Assembly (NCBI RefSeq): GCF_035222375.1
Contig: NC_085890.1
Span: 1,550,001-1,614,000, forward strand
Reading direction: 5' to 3'
Origin: Podospora pseudocomata
Lineage: Eukaryota > Ascomycota > Sordariomycetes > Sordariales > Podosporaceae
DNA length: 64,000 bases
A program made the translations under genes and the position numbers. Position 1 is the first letter of the stretch; the number at the start of each line of letters is the position of its first letter. Under the pieces are notes generated by a model. The model did no database searches. It was not told the origin of the DNA and worked only from the letters and a program-made list of their open reading frames with translations. Of the stretch, positions 1-10,255 are shown piece by piece.

Positions 1-66
1 GAGGGTTACGTCCAGCATCACAAGGAAGAGGAAAGGAAGAATAAGAAGAAGCAAGACGACCTTTGA
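1..66 (+). CDS. 3' end of an unidentified gene (partial)
   Basis: Reading from base 1 in frame 1 gives 21 residues and then TGA at 64-66. The piece starts EGYVQHHKEEER and ends in a lysine-rich tail, KNKKKQDDL. The highly charged tail followed directly by an AT-rich 3' region looks like the end of a real gene whose body lies upstream of the window. No family can be assigned from so few residues. Confidence 0.4.
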   Translation, partial: EGYVQHHKEEERKNKKKQDDL

Positions 67-375
67 CTGTAATCCCCCGCAGCATATCTATACTATACGA
101 GTTACGAGACACGATGATACCTACGAAGATATCCTCTTTATTTTGGCAATATTCTGCTATATTTCTCAAAAAAGATAGCACGGGCCTATAGTCACCCCTA
201 ACAAGAACACCCAAGCCTGACAACCCATTTCCCTGTTATGAAAACCGTTCCCAACGCCCAAAACACCAAACATATATAATGCAAACCCAAAACAGGAAGA
301 AATGGTCGGTGGTATCGCGGGTATACATCCATAGACCCCGTATAAACATCATCAAGCACATCAACCGCGCCTCCT

Positions 376-1524
376 CTAAGCCCGAGCAACGCTCTCAGTC
401 TCGCTAATCACACTGCCAACCTCGGACCAGCTACCAGGAGTGGCGATCCCATCGTCACTATCGCTCATGACGCCATAGTCCCCATCCTTGGAGGAAGCAG
501 CATCAAAGTTGACATCAACGCCAGATTCAGCGATAGAGGCAGTGTCATCGCTAGGCGTTCTCTGTCCTTGGCTGAGGTACTCCCCATCAGACATCGGTGG
601 TTCAGGCGTAACAGGCAGAGGCGAGTAAAACCCAGTGTTGGACTGAGCCCACGCCTGAATCGAGGCATAGGCATCAGACTGGGTGCTGCTGTAGCTGGCA
701 GACATGTCTTGCTCCTCCTCGCGGCCGATGGTCTCGCTGCGGGTGGTGGGAGTGTGAGTCCCATCCTCGGTCTTCTCATAGGCGTCAGGAAACTGATCAC
801 GGAGGCTGGTATCGTTGGATTGCGAGTCGAAATCAAAGAGAACTTCAGGGTTGGTAGCAGCAACAGCCTTTTGCGCGGGCTCAGGGCTCTGGGTGCGGGG
901 AGTAGCGGCATAGATATCGGATACGGTTTCGTCATGATCGGGCTTTAACAAATTGGCGGCTTCCGTCTCGTCGATGTGAGGGCGCTCTTCCAATTCGATA
1001 CCGTGCTCATCAGCAAAGGGGTTGTAAACCATTGCAGCATTCAGTCCGCGCACGCCTTCGAGGTTGCCACGGCGTCTAACCACATTGTTTGAATCATTCG
1101 CTGGGTTGGCACCAGTGTTGTAAACCAAAGTACCGCGTTCACCAGAGTTGTCAGGCCGTAAGAAGTCGTCAAAGGTAGGAAGGCGAGGAGTGGGCGATTC
1201 GGCCGATTGTGACTGTTGTTCGTTCCGGCGAGCGTTCCAATACATCAGTTCCTCTCGTTGTCTCCTCCGCGTTTCGTCGTCAGCATCAACATTGTGAGAT
1301 TCGTAGAATCCGTGAGCGTCTTCTGGGCGGTTGAAACGGGGCTGTCGGTTGTCTGGGTCGAAGTCGTCACCGAGAGAGCGGAGGGCGATGGCGATGCGTC
1401 TACGTAGGTCCTCGGCTACGCGGCGGACCTCGGGGCTTTCATAGATAGCTACAGCTACGGCTGCAGCTACGCCGACAGCAGCTATGCTGACTGAAGCAAG
1501 CAAGGCGTGGTTAACAGGGGGCAT
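376..1524 (-). CDS. Membrane-anchored disordered protein, function unknown
   Basis: A single-exon ORF of 382 residues starts at ATG 1522-1524 and stops with TAG at 376-378. Residues about 8-28 form one hydrophobic segment (ALLASVSIAAVGVAAAVAVA), probably an N-terminal membrane anchor. A basic stretch (RRVAEDLRRRIAIALRS) follows, consistent with a cytosolic remainder. The rest is acidic, rich in Ser, Thr, Asp and Asn, and probably disordered. It contains short ordered-looking islands (RRRGNLEGVRGLN, VYNPFADEHGIELEE) and a C-terminal motif, PGSWSEVGSVISETES, of the kind conserved in related fungal proteins. I do not recognise a catalytic domain. The anchor and islands suggest a conserved Pezizomycotina protein of unknown role. 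The neighbour at 1-66 is convergent, only about 310 bp away. Confidence 0.75.
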   Translation of the reverse strand: MPPVNHALLASVSIAAVGVAAAVAVAIYESPEVRRVAEDLRRRIAIALRSLGDDFDPDNRQPRFNRPEDAHGFYESHNVDADDETRRRQREELMYWNARRNEQQSQSAESPTPRLPTFDDFLRPDNSGERGTLVYNTGANPANDSNNVVRRRGNLEGVRGLNAAMVYNPFADEHGIELEERPHIDETEAANLLKPDHDETVSDIYAATPRTQSPEPAQKAVAATNPEVLFDFDSQSNDTSLRDQFPDAYEKTEDGTHTPTTRSETIGREEEQDMSASYSSTQSDAYASIQAWAQSNTGFYSPLPVTPEPPMSDGEYLSQGQRTPSDDTASIAESGVDVNFDAASSKDGDYGVMSDSDDGIATPGSWSEVGSVISETESVARA

Positions 1525-2760
1525 GTTCGATATCTGGTGTAAGGATGATTGGGGATTGAAGAAATGCGATAAGCGGAGTGATAATGATAAGGTAGAGAGA
1601 GTGGGGCAAGATCAAGCGCTGGGAACTTCTCGACTTGGAAACCTTGAAGATATTCTTCGCTGCCTCCTTCTCACTGACAGTTGCTGAATGAGAAAGCAAC
1701 AATACCAAACCCGAGAAAGATTCAACAGAGATCAAGTATCCCAACAATTAAAATGAGCTGCCTCGAGGCTTGCGTGTCGTCTATTCGCCACTTGTCACGG
1801 GAGTGGCCAGTGCTGACCTAAACCTCAGGCGACAAACAACGACGGTGATTCGCACTGAAGAATTGGCGATGCAGACAAGGGTGCGGGGAACACAACGCAA
1901 AAGACAATGCTGTGGTTTTTGGCGGGAGAAGGCTAGTAACAATAACTTACCTTTGGCCGCGATTGGCAGTGGCATCTTTGGAGAGAAACGGCTTCAATCT
2001 CCAAAACCTGCTGGCGACGGGTTTGTTTGGCGGGTAGAGGGTGATGGAAGAGGGAAAAAGGTAGTCAAAGGAAAGTGTCCCAGATAACTGGAACTGGGGA
2101 GCGGCAAAGCAAGTTTGCGCACGCACGCTCGGTGAACAGTAACTCCCTCGCCCCTGGAAAGCTTACGTAGAGTGCAGGCGGGCGGGTAAGGCGGACCGGA
2201 GGCGCACCTCCATGGCAGGGCAGTGGGAAACTCAGTTTAGTATTCCAGGCACGGGCTCGGGGGCTTCCCCTCACTTTAAACTCATTCAACCTTAGCGTTT
2301 ATGAGCAGCTGATTCGGTGCTCCAGATTTTGACACGCTGGACAACGATGAGAGGTCAATTCCTACAAGAACGGCATTCCGGTCCAGCCAGTTGTTCATGC
2401 AGCTGCATAGAATTGACGGATGACCGCCGATAGCATCAATGCTCAGTTTAGCAAATCAAGGAGTTTAGAGCCTCGTCACCGACTCAGAAACTCTCCCGAG
2501 TACTGGCCTGATTGCGTGTCAGCCTCGGATGTGGCGCAACTGGGCGTTACTGTAGATGATTGGCTACACCACCACCACATTGAAACGCATAATGTTGATA
2601 TGGAGTTATGACAGCCCAAGTGACCAGCGTATGAATTGCAGTTAAGTCGTCGATTCTGGGAATAAGAAGTAAGTTTTGGCTATTCGAGGGATTCTCTTTG
2701 TCTTCGGATCTGAAAGAGAAGTCTCCACACATTCTCTCAGCCTTGTAAGTGGACATCTCA
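1525..2760. other. 5' flank of the 376-1524 gene, no gene seen
   Basis: This is upstream sequence of the minus-strand gene. The ORFs here are short, overlap on both strands and show no recognisable domain or conserved splice pattern. I see no RNA gene or repeat in it. Confidence 0.5.
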
Positions 2761-3560
2761 AGATAAGGTAGGAACTGGATAACTTAACCCTGCTTTTTAC
2801 ATAAAAACTAACCCAGCTTCATTGACTTACAGTCCAAACATTAGATATTTGAAATCGCAACTTTATATATCAATCGTCCTGACTCTACCTACACAGATGC
2901 CGTTCTAGTATATGATGTCCCAGACCTAGCTTTGTGTGTTTATTGTCTTAACTTGACTGGAAATTCTTTATGATATAGGAAAGGGTCTTAATTATCTCAG
3001 GTAGTCTTTTTTGCCAGCTTTACTTTATAAGGTTTTAGCTTTCTTAAGACTTAATTCCAACTTTGTGTATCTCAATCTCAGCCTAATCCCAACTTTCTCT
3101 ATCTGAATCCCAGCGTAATCCCCGCTTTATAGATATACCTGTTATATATACCTATGTAAATAGTCTTAACTTTTTTGAAACTTGAGTGGCATGAACTTTA
3201 TTTATTCTTTTTCTTAGCTTCATATACCTCTATTCTCATCTTTAGTACCTCAACCTCGAATCCAAGCTTTATATTCTATATTCTAGCTTTTCCTAGACTC
3301 AGTCCCACCTTTGAATGTCTATTATCTTAGTTTTACATAGCTTCAGTCCAAGCTCAGTCCCGACTTTATATGTCCATAATCTTAGCTTCATATAACTTCA
3401 GTCCCAGCTCTATCCCATCTTTATACAGAGGTATCTTAGTACATATAATCTTCAAATAGAATCAAGAGCGTCACTGAGCACAGGTTTGCACAGGTCTGTA
3501 CAGACTTGAATTGTGTTTGAGCTAGGTACGAGAGTACATCATACGTATATTTGAAGTTAC
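2760..3560. repeat. AT-rich segment with degenerate short repeats
   Basis: This stretch is visibly AT-rich and has many stop codons in all frames. From about 3040 to 3430, copies of a loose core (tcccaacttt and variants such as tccaagcttt, tcccaccttt, tcccgacttt) recur every few tens of bases, often next to cttag or cttcatat. Two adjacent units of about 55 bp (cttag at 3326 and again at 3381) are clearly related to each other. It looks like an old minisatellite, or a repeat decayed by C-to-T mutation. No coding potential is visible. Confidence 0.55.
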
Positions 3561-5507
3561 CTAGCTAGCAGACCACCCCAGCTATCACCAGATAACACGA
3601 TGTTGAATCGTGAACTTGTCCACCTCAGATTGTAATCCCTATCCAAAATCCACCAAGTTACTTGTAATGCTCGGTATGATGCGTGAATTCTCATCTCAGT
3701 AATGGCAGTGATCATCACAGCATTCGCACTTTCCGCATGTCCACGACGAAGAGCAGTGTTTTCACGCACTGTTGTGCTGGATGATTGGGGCCGAAAGAGG
3801 ACCCAGCAACTCCTAGTGGTCATAACTAGAGATGGACTAGGGGCTAGGACAACATGAATTTGATGTATGGATGAATGACTTACGAAAACTTCTCCAGCAT
3901 ACTATTCGCAGTTATCCTCTCCATGCTGCCCATCCAACGACCAGCTAACGAAGAAGTCGGCGTGGGACATGATGATGGGTATAAGTTCTTCAACTTACTT
4001 GTAAGTACAATTGGAGCTTCCAGAGTACTCAAACCGGGGTGTACATACCAGTGAGTTTTGAGAGAGTTGTAGGGAACAGGTCAACCGTCTAGTTGGACTG
4101 TTGTTTTTGAAATTGATGCTTGGAATGATAGAGTTCAGGTCATCTCCATCGCATCCGAAGGCCTCTATTTATGCTTGGTCCAGTGTTCTGCAAGATCGCC
4201 CTCAGGCATCCAGGTACAACATACTTCGGTTTCGGTTCTACACATTGTACACCTGGAGAAGGCACAGAACTACCTTTTGCAGCCACTGTCATTATTCTGG
4301 TTGCTTCACAACCAACGATTTGGTGTTCGACCGCTGCTCCTTGATCAGGTGGCCTGGTGCCAAGGGCTGTTGGCTGTATTCATCCATGATTATCATCTTT
4401 TGCCTCGCTTGCAAAGATAAGAGTTCACGACAAGGCAACGGCGGTCATAGGCTGTCGATAGGGCGCACTGTGTGCAATGCAAGGAAGCGCCTATCCATCC
4501 TTGTGTAAAGCCGCATCGAGGCGGGGTGCTTCAAGCTAATGCACAGAAACACATGTACGGTAGTCATATATAGAGAGCCTTGTGACGGATCAATAGTGGC
4601 CAGTTCCCCGAAAGCTGAGCGTAACAAGCAATATCTCGTATGCTCTGTTGTGGTGTCTGGTAATGTGTTGCCATTATCTCAACCAATTATTGGGCGTATG
4701 TGATGCGAGGGGCTGCGCCATTCACTGAGGTCTCAACATGGTATGACTAGGCAGCCTGACGCTTGTCACTGCCCCTTGTGGCTAGGTGGGCGGGTAATGT
4801 GAATTGATGTCTAAACTAGAACTGAGTACCATAAGAAGGGACCCTACCTGTTGAGGCAGGTAAGCATGAAGAAATAGCTTTCCAATAAAGAATTTGCCAT
4901 ATCAGTGCAGCCCTATAGTATAACATCTGCTTACAAAGACACCAACAACATGCCCACATCCACCCAGCCTGCCGAGTTTCTGATGCTGCAAGAAGCCCTG
5001 CCACTCCGCCAATCCATTACCTGAGAGTCCTCCAGATATAACCATAAACGAGATATGTAGCAATGTTATCCTGAAGGAGAAACTGGATGGCCCAGGTTCT
5101 CTTCCCTTCCTTGAATTGGCATTTCTTCATGCTCAGAATACATCATGCTAACTAATCTGGCGGTAGGACCAGTCGTGGTAAGCGATTGCATCCTGCAAAC
5201 CTAGCAACCTGAAACGGTCTCCATTAGGGATGGATGTTGAGGAATGGCTGAAGGTGGCCATAAATCAAAGGTGGGGTTGGAGAAGATGTGGTTCTTGGCA
5301 AGCAATGGAGATAACCGGAAACAGATCAAACTTCAAGAAGAACCGAACCAGAAGCTTTGCGATGAATTGAGGCGAATAGCTATCTACCTATCTTGGAAAA
5401 GAGCCATGGCTATATACCTACTAAACAACATGCTGAACTACTAGGTAGTTAGAGTATGGTGCCGACTGAGCATCTATTAATCACAGACCAACTCTCATAG
5501 AAGAGAA
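3561..5507. other. Gene-free stretch left of the transposon
   Basis: About 1.9 kb without a supportable gene. The ORFs are at most 135 codons, use arbitrary frames and show no domain. A 12-bp perfect palindrome (gtctgtacagac) lies just upstream, near 3494. Nothing else stands out. Confidence 0.5.
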
Positions 5508-5509
5508 TA

Positions 5510-5587
5510 ACGTACATTATAAGCGAGTGACCCATATAAGCGAGTGACCCATATAAGCGAGTGACCCATATAAGCGAGTGACCCACT
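5510..5587 (+). repeat. Left inverted repeat with four 17-bp units
   Basis: The terminal 9 bases (acgtacatt) are followed by ataagcgagtgacccat repeated with an exact 17-bp period at 5519, 5536, 5553 and 5570. The last copy ends in cccac instead of cccat, as does the innermost copy at the right end. Confidence 0.92.
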
Positions 5588-5641
5588 TCCTTCGTGACAT
5601 GACACCTTCGCACTCAACAACAATTTCCTCAACCATCCAAG

Positions 5642-6159
5642 ATGCCTTCTAATTCAAATGAAGCCCACATAATTTTAGCCCTCCAAGCGCTTCCAAACGA
5701 CAAGAATATAAGCGAACGAGCCGCAGCTAATATCTATGGAGTAGATCGTAAGACTCTAGGGCGTCGGCGCGCTGGCTGGCCTGCACGACGCGATACTACG
5801 CCCAAATCGAAGAAGCTCACTCAATCCGAAGAGGATGCTATTGTTCAATACATTATTGAGCTATATGCGCGAGCTTTTCCACCAAGATTACGTGGTGTAG
5901 AAGATATGGCCAACCAACTGCTACGCGTCTCGGAGGATCACTTACTGTGCAAGATGCACACGATCTACTGGATAACAAGGCCGTGGGTGGAGAGGGAGTG
6001 CAAGAAACGCAGCCGGATGGTGGTGGTGCAGGGGGGTCTCATACGAAGGTTCGGTGCTGTGGTGTGTGCGGCAAGCCTGGCCATAACGCGCGCACTTGCC
6101 AGGAGGCTGGGGAATCATCTGATTCAGCCGTTTCTAATATAATTGTAGTTGCTTCCTAG
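5642..6159 (+). pseudogene. Internally deleted pogo/Fot1-type transposase
   Basis: From ATG 5642 the first ~95 codons read like the N-terminus of a pogo-type transposase. A psq-like helix-turn-helix (NISERAAANIYGVDRKTLGRR) is followed by the start of a CENP-B/Tc5-type DNA-binding region (KLTQSEEDAIVQYIIELYAR, then PPRLRGVEDMANQLL). The frame then loses similarity around 5920-5945. In another frame (5947-6159) the last ~50 codons hold a zinc knuckle, C-C-G-V-C-G-K-P-G-H-N-A-R-T-C, typical of the C-terminus of these transposases. The DDE nuclease core, normally a few hundred residues, is missing and the junction is out of frame, so no active enzyme can be made. Confidence 0.8.
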
Positions 6160-6206
6160 TGTTGTTGCGGTATAATTGAGGATAGTTTGTTACGGTGTGG
6201 TGGGAA

Positions 6207-6249
6207 GTGGGTCACTCGCTTATATGGGTCACTCGCTTATAATGTACGT
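6207..6249 (-). repeat. Right inverted repeat with two 17-bp units
   Basis: This is the reverse complement of the left end, with two units (6207-6223 and 6224-6240) followed by the terminal aatgtacgt. The innermost unit carries the same variant base as the innermost left unit, so the two ends descend from one sequence and the left end later gained two units (or the right lost two). Confidence 0.92.
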
Positions 6250-6543
6250 TAACCTTTACTGATACTTCTCAAGGAATCGGAGCTCAGAGTAGGTACTATG
6301 CTACGTCACTGGAGTCCGTTGTGGATCAACACTAGAAGCTCTAGAACAGGGGGATTTGGCAGGAGAGCGGGCTTGTGGAGAAGCGGTTCCTGGGACATCC
6401 CATGGGAGAATCTCAACAGGCGTCCTGCCAGGGCTGATGCCCAGAAATCAAACAAGCCTACAAACCACCAGACGACAAGCGACGAGCGCTATTGCTACAG
6501 AGCGGGATTTGCTTCCTAGAAAAAGAGAAAGATCCCAAATATC

Positions 6544-6783
6544 TCATGCCATGAGGTGTTTTTTTGGACAGCTAGGTATTTTATCCACCTTCCGAAAGAT
6601 CTGAGGGTCTGGGACTGGTTTGCCCGCCCGGAAAACTGCTGCCATTCGGGAGCCCCAGTTAAATTGTTCGGGGGCTGACCATAGGGTAGGCCAACCGCAC
6701 TTGTCAAGAAGAGTTTGCTTGAATGCTTCCATCTCATGAATATCGTCTACTCCGTACTTCCATCTGAATACTATTACCTTCAT
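6544..6783 (-). pseudogene. Possible gene remnant, weakly caspase-like
   Basis: A minus-strand stretch of 79 codons starting at ATG 6783 reads more like protein than its neighbours (FRWKYGVDDIHEMEAF, then KQTLLDKCGW). The order of residues loosely resembles the opening strand and helix of caspase-like (C14) domains in some fungal proteins, where a pattern of the type RWE-DD-L-V-EV--LE is followed by an F/GF strand. No catalytic His or Cys segment follows and the frame ends within 80 residues. It could be a decayed fragment or a chance ORF. Confidence 0.2.
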
Positions 6784-7238
6784 CTGCTTAACACGACGTC
6801 AACAATCACCACCCAAACATATTGTCCACCAACGTATAGGCACCCGGAAATAAAGCCTCCGAAGCTCCAGCTGTTTGAGCAATTGGCCCCTATCTGGTAA
6901 CGGTTTCCTTTGACCAGAATACTGCCAAGTGCGGTGAATGAGGGGGGTAAGATTGCTCAGGTGAGTCACTCCTGCCTCGAATTGCCAGACAACAACTTAA
7001 TCAGGGACAATCGACTAGCCAGATTTATTTTCGCATACTCCCCTTCTCACCTTTTTCACCAAAAGTACACTCATTCCCTTCTTCCGGACGAGTACTTCTT
7101 AATGCTGACAATCGTAACAATTGTAGCTGTTACCTGGTCGAACTCTTCCCCTCACCTTGACAAAGGTGCAACCACCGTTGGTTTTATTTCACCCTTTTTC
7201 TTCGATGCTAACGGTTTCAACAGTCACCCACACACAGC

Positions 7239-9681
7239 ATGGCTTCCAACGCTCGTAAACAGCCAAAATGGACCCCCAAGCCCATGACGCTCGGCTGCCC
7301 CTATTGAAGATCTACAACAGCTTAACGCGGACCAAGAATGACTTCATTCCAGTTGATTCAACAGGGGAAGTCGTTACGTGGTACGCCTGCGGCCCTGCAG
7401 TGTACGAAGACGCCCATCTGGGCCACGCCAAGAATTATGTGTCGACCGACATCATTCGCCGTATCATGAGGGACTATTTCGGCTTCCGAGTCAAGTTCGT
7501 CATGAATACCACCGATATCGACGACAAGATTATCCTCCAGGCTCGTCGTCAACACCTGCTAGCGCGATTCAAGCATCAACATGCTGAGGAAGAGACGGTT
7601 AGTGAGACGGTTCTGGCTGAGGTGAAGGCCGCATTTCTCCAATATGTTGGCAAGAATCTGCCGTCGTTGCCGGGGGATATGAACCCAGAGAGCTTCGCCG
7701 AGGAAGTCAACAAGGCGTACAAGGAAACGCTACAAAGCTAGAGTGTTACTGTCGAGGATTTGCTGCTCAGGGCGCATATTGGGACAGCACAGTTGGCTGT
7801 CGAGGCCCTCCAAAACCCTGGAACAGCGTCTGAGTTCTTCGCCAAAGCAGACGATGTCCTGCTGCCATATCTGGATGCATTGCATGGTGCCTCTATCGAC
7901 CCGAACAATCATCAGGTTTACCTGGAGCTGAGCCAGAAATTCAAGCGCCGCTTCTTCGAAGACATGGATGCGCTGAACGTCCTGCCTCCCGATCAACTGA
8001 CACGTGTGACCGAGTATGTCAGACAAATCGTCGACTTTCTAGAGAAGATTGTGGCGAATGGTTTCGGGTACGCTACCCCCGGTGGTTCCGTCTACTTCGA
8101 TATCGACTCGTTTGAGAAAGCTGGGCATATCTACTCCCGGCTAGAACCATGGAACAAGAACGACCCTGCCCTTTTGGCTGATGGCGAGGGGTCGCTGTCC
8201 AAAGGAGCATCTATGAAGAGGAGCCCGAATCATTTTGCCCTGTGGAAGGCCAGCAAGCCAGGCGAACCAGCCTGGGATAGCCCGTGGGGTCGTGGGCGGC
8301 CTGGGTTGTACATTGAATGCTCTGCCATGGCGTCGGAAGCGATAGGGAAGACGATGGATATCCATTCTGGAGGGGTTGACCTTCGTTTCCCTCACCATGA
8401 CAACGAGTTGGCACAGTCAGAGGCGTATTGGTCGACTCCGGACTGCCATGTGCAGTGGGCAAACTACTTCATTCATATGGGTCAACTGAGGCAAGTGATA
8501 GCACCAACGACTTCAGCGACACAGCGCAGCTAACTGAAAATAGGATCCGGGGCTTGAAGATGAGCAAGAGTCTTAAGAACTACACAACTATTCGAAGTGT
8601 GCTCTCCGAGAAAGACTGGACTGCTCGGTCTCTCCGAATCTGCTTCCTTTTGATGCCTTGGCAGGATGGTATTGAGGTGACGGATGAGCTCATGAAGGCG
8701 GTAATTGGGTGGGAGGGCAAGCTTAATAATTTCTTTTTGAAGAGCTTGGATCTGTCAAAACACACTCGTCCCAATGCCGAGGGTCAAGATATTGGGGTTG
8801 CTGACCAGCAGTTGCTGAAGTCTCTGGAGAAGGCGAAGGCCGACGTCGACAATGCGCTCTGCGATTCCTTCAACACCTCCGCTGTGATGAGAATCCTCTC
8901 TGATCTTGTCACCGAGGTGAACTCAGCCGAGAAGCTTGCCGACGAAACAGTCCTCTCCCTGGCGCGCTGGGTTACTCGCATTGTCACCATCTTCGGCCTG
9001 GATCCTGAAGGGGATCTCACCAATTCAGAACGTATAGGGTGGTCCGGACTCGATATTCCGGCGCCAGCAAAGCCTTACATATACCCTGCATCGCAATTGC
9101 GTGACAAGGTCCGAACCCTAGCAATCGGCTCGGCGGTCGATCATGATGCCATTTCCAAGCTCGCTGATGAGGCAACCCTCGCCACCCCTACCTTCATCGA
9201 CACTTCAGAGCCTTACAGTCAGGTGCTGCAGGAATTCCGCAAAAACGTTAAAGATTTGGCAGCTGAGAAAGCACCGGCCAAGGATTTGCTTGTCTTGTGT
9301 GACCAGCTTCGCGATGTGCACCTCTGGAACCTAGCGATATATCTGGAGGACCGCAATAGCGCTCTGCCTCCCTTGGTGAGGCCTCTCGATAGGTCCCTCA
9401 TAGAGGCTCGCGCAGAGCAAGAGTCCCTTGCTATCGCCAAAGCCAAGGCCAAGCTGGAGCAGAAAGCAAAGGAGGCTGAGAAAGAGAGGGAGCTGCGGGA
9501 ACGTGCCAAAATCGATCCTGTGGCAATGTTCAAGGCGTCTGAGTATAAGGAATGAGATGATAGTGGCATTCCTACTTTGGATGCCAAGGGGGAGGTCATT
9601 TCTAAAAATAGGCGCAAGAAGTTGGTTAAGGAGTGGGAGAAGCAGAAAAAGTTGCACGATGATTGGCTGGTAACCCAGTAA
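7239..9681 (+). pseudogene. Cysteinyl-tRNA synthetase, broken by frameshift and two stops
   Basis: The translation matches a class I cytosolic cysteinyl-tRNA synthetase over its whole length. It has CGPAVYEDAHLGHAKN (zinc Cys and HIGH-type motif), DIDDKI, IECSAMA, HSGGVDLRFPHHDNELAQSEA (zinc ligands), KMSKSLKN (KMSKS loop) and a lysine-rich C-terminus. Three lesions break it. The N-terminus beginning at ATG 7239 (MASNARKQPKW) is one base out of frame with the body, at a run of C near 7269-7273. A TAG at 7739-7741 interrupts the frame, and flanking codons continue in the same frame. A TGA at 9553-9555 sits where Trp is expected, and the conserved tail (RRKKLVKEWEKQKKLHDDW) continues to TAA at 9679-9681. 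One intron lies at 8491-8543, with a GC donor. An alternative ATG at 7268 would bypass the frameshift but not the stops. The enzyme is essential, so an intact copy is expected elsewhere. Identity is certain; pseudogene status is inferred. Confidence 0.8.
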
Positions 9682-9699
9682 CTGGCTTAGGTAAGGGCT

Positions 9700-10009
9700 G
9701 GCTCCTTTTTTTTCCTCCGTTTTTTCCTCCGTCTTTCCCTCCTCCAGATATTACCACTCTACAAAGGTTGGAAGAGATGGGGGTTATGTACACATAGGAT
9801 ATCGTCGCAGAAGGGGGGGGCGGGTTTCAATAGAATAAGGGCTCCAGACAAATTGTTTAGGGCGTGTGTTGCACTGCTAAGAATGCCACCGAAGAGACCC
9901 ATTTTAAAACATACACCAAGATGCAAAGACCCAGTAAATCACGGATCCTCCTTACTCAGCCAGTTCCAAATCACCTCCGTTTCTTCCATTCATAATATAG
10001 GAGTATAAG
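9700..10009. other. Spacer after the CysRS pseudogene, no gene seen
   Basis: Homopolymer-rich sequence with T runs at 9708-9730 and a G run near 9815. It contains no gene-like frame. Confidence 0.5.
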
Positions 10010-10255
10010 AAGTTTGGACTGGGGAAATAAAAGTTGGGACGAGAAGGGATAGAAGTTGGGATTGGAAGATAGAAATGCTGGGATTAGAAGGGTAAGATGC
10101 TGCGATTGGAAGATGGTGATGCTGGATTCGAAAGGTAAGATGTTGGGATTGGAAAGGTGAGATGCTGAGATTGGAAAGGTGAGATGTAGGGATTGGGGGG
10201 GTGAGAAGTTGGGACTATATGGGTGAGAAGTTGGGACGAGGCTGGGATAAAAGTA
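10010..10255 (+). repeat. Degenerate 22-bp tandem array
   Basis: Units resembling ggtgagatgctgggattgga recur with an exact 22-bp period at 10134, 10156, 10178, 10200 and 10222. Looser copies extend left to about 10010. On the minus strand the unit reads tttccaatcccaacatctca, whose core (tcccaac) also occurs in the repeat segment at 3040-3430. No coding role is visible. Confidence 0.85.

Larger units (their letters stand above)
5510..6249 (+). mobile_element. Non-autonomous Fot1/pogo-like DNA transposon
   Basis: A 740-bp element is bounded by inverted repeats starting acgtacattataagcgagtg and flanked on both sides by TA (5508-5509 and 6250-6251), the target duplication expected of Tc1/mariner-pogo elements. 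The left end carries four 17-bp units (ataagcgagtgacccat) and the right end two in inverted orientation. Inside are the start of a pogo-type transposase (helix-turn-helix region) and its end (zinc knuckle), in different reading frames, with the DDE catalytic core missing. It is therefore an internally deleted copy that would depend on a full-length relative elsewhere. Family assignment rests on the TA duplication, the psq-like and CENP-B-like N-terminus and the C-terminal zinc knuckle known in fungal Fot/Tan-type transposases. Confidence 0.88.

Noticed and set aside
7742-7760. A tiny intron to remove the TAG stop in the CysRS gene
   Set aside because: The only GT..AG combinations around the stop would be about 25-29 bases, below the usable size for fungal introns, and do not preserve the frame.
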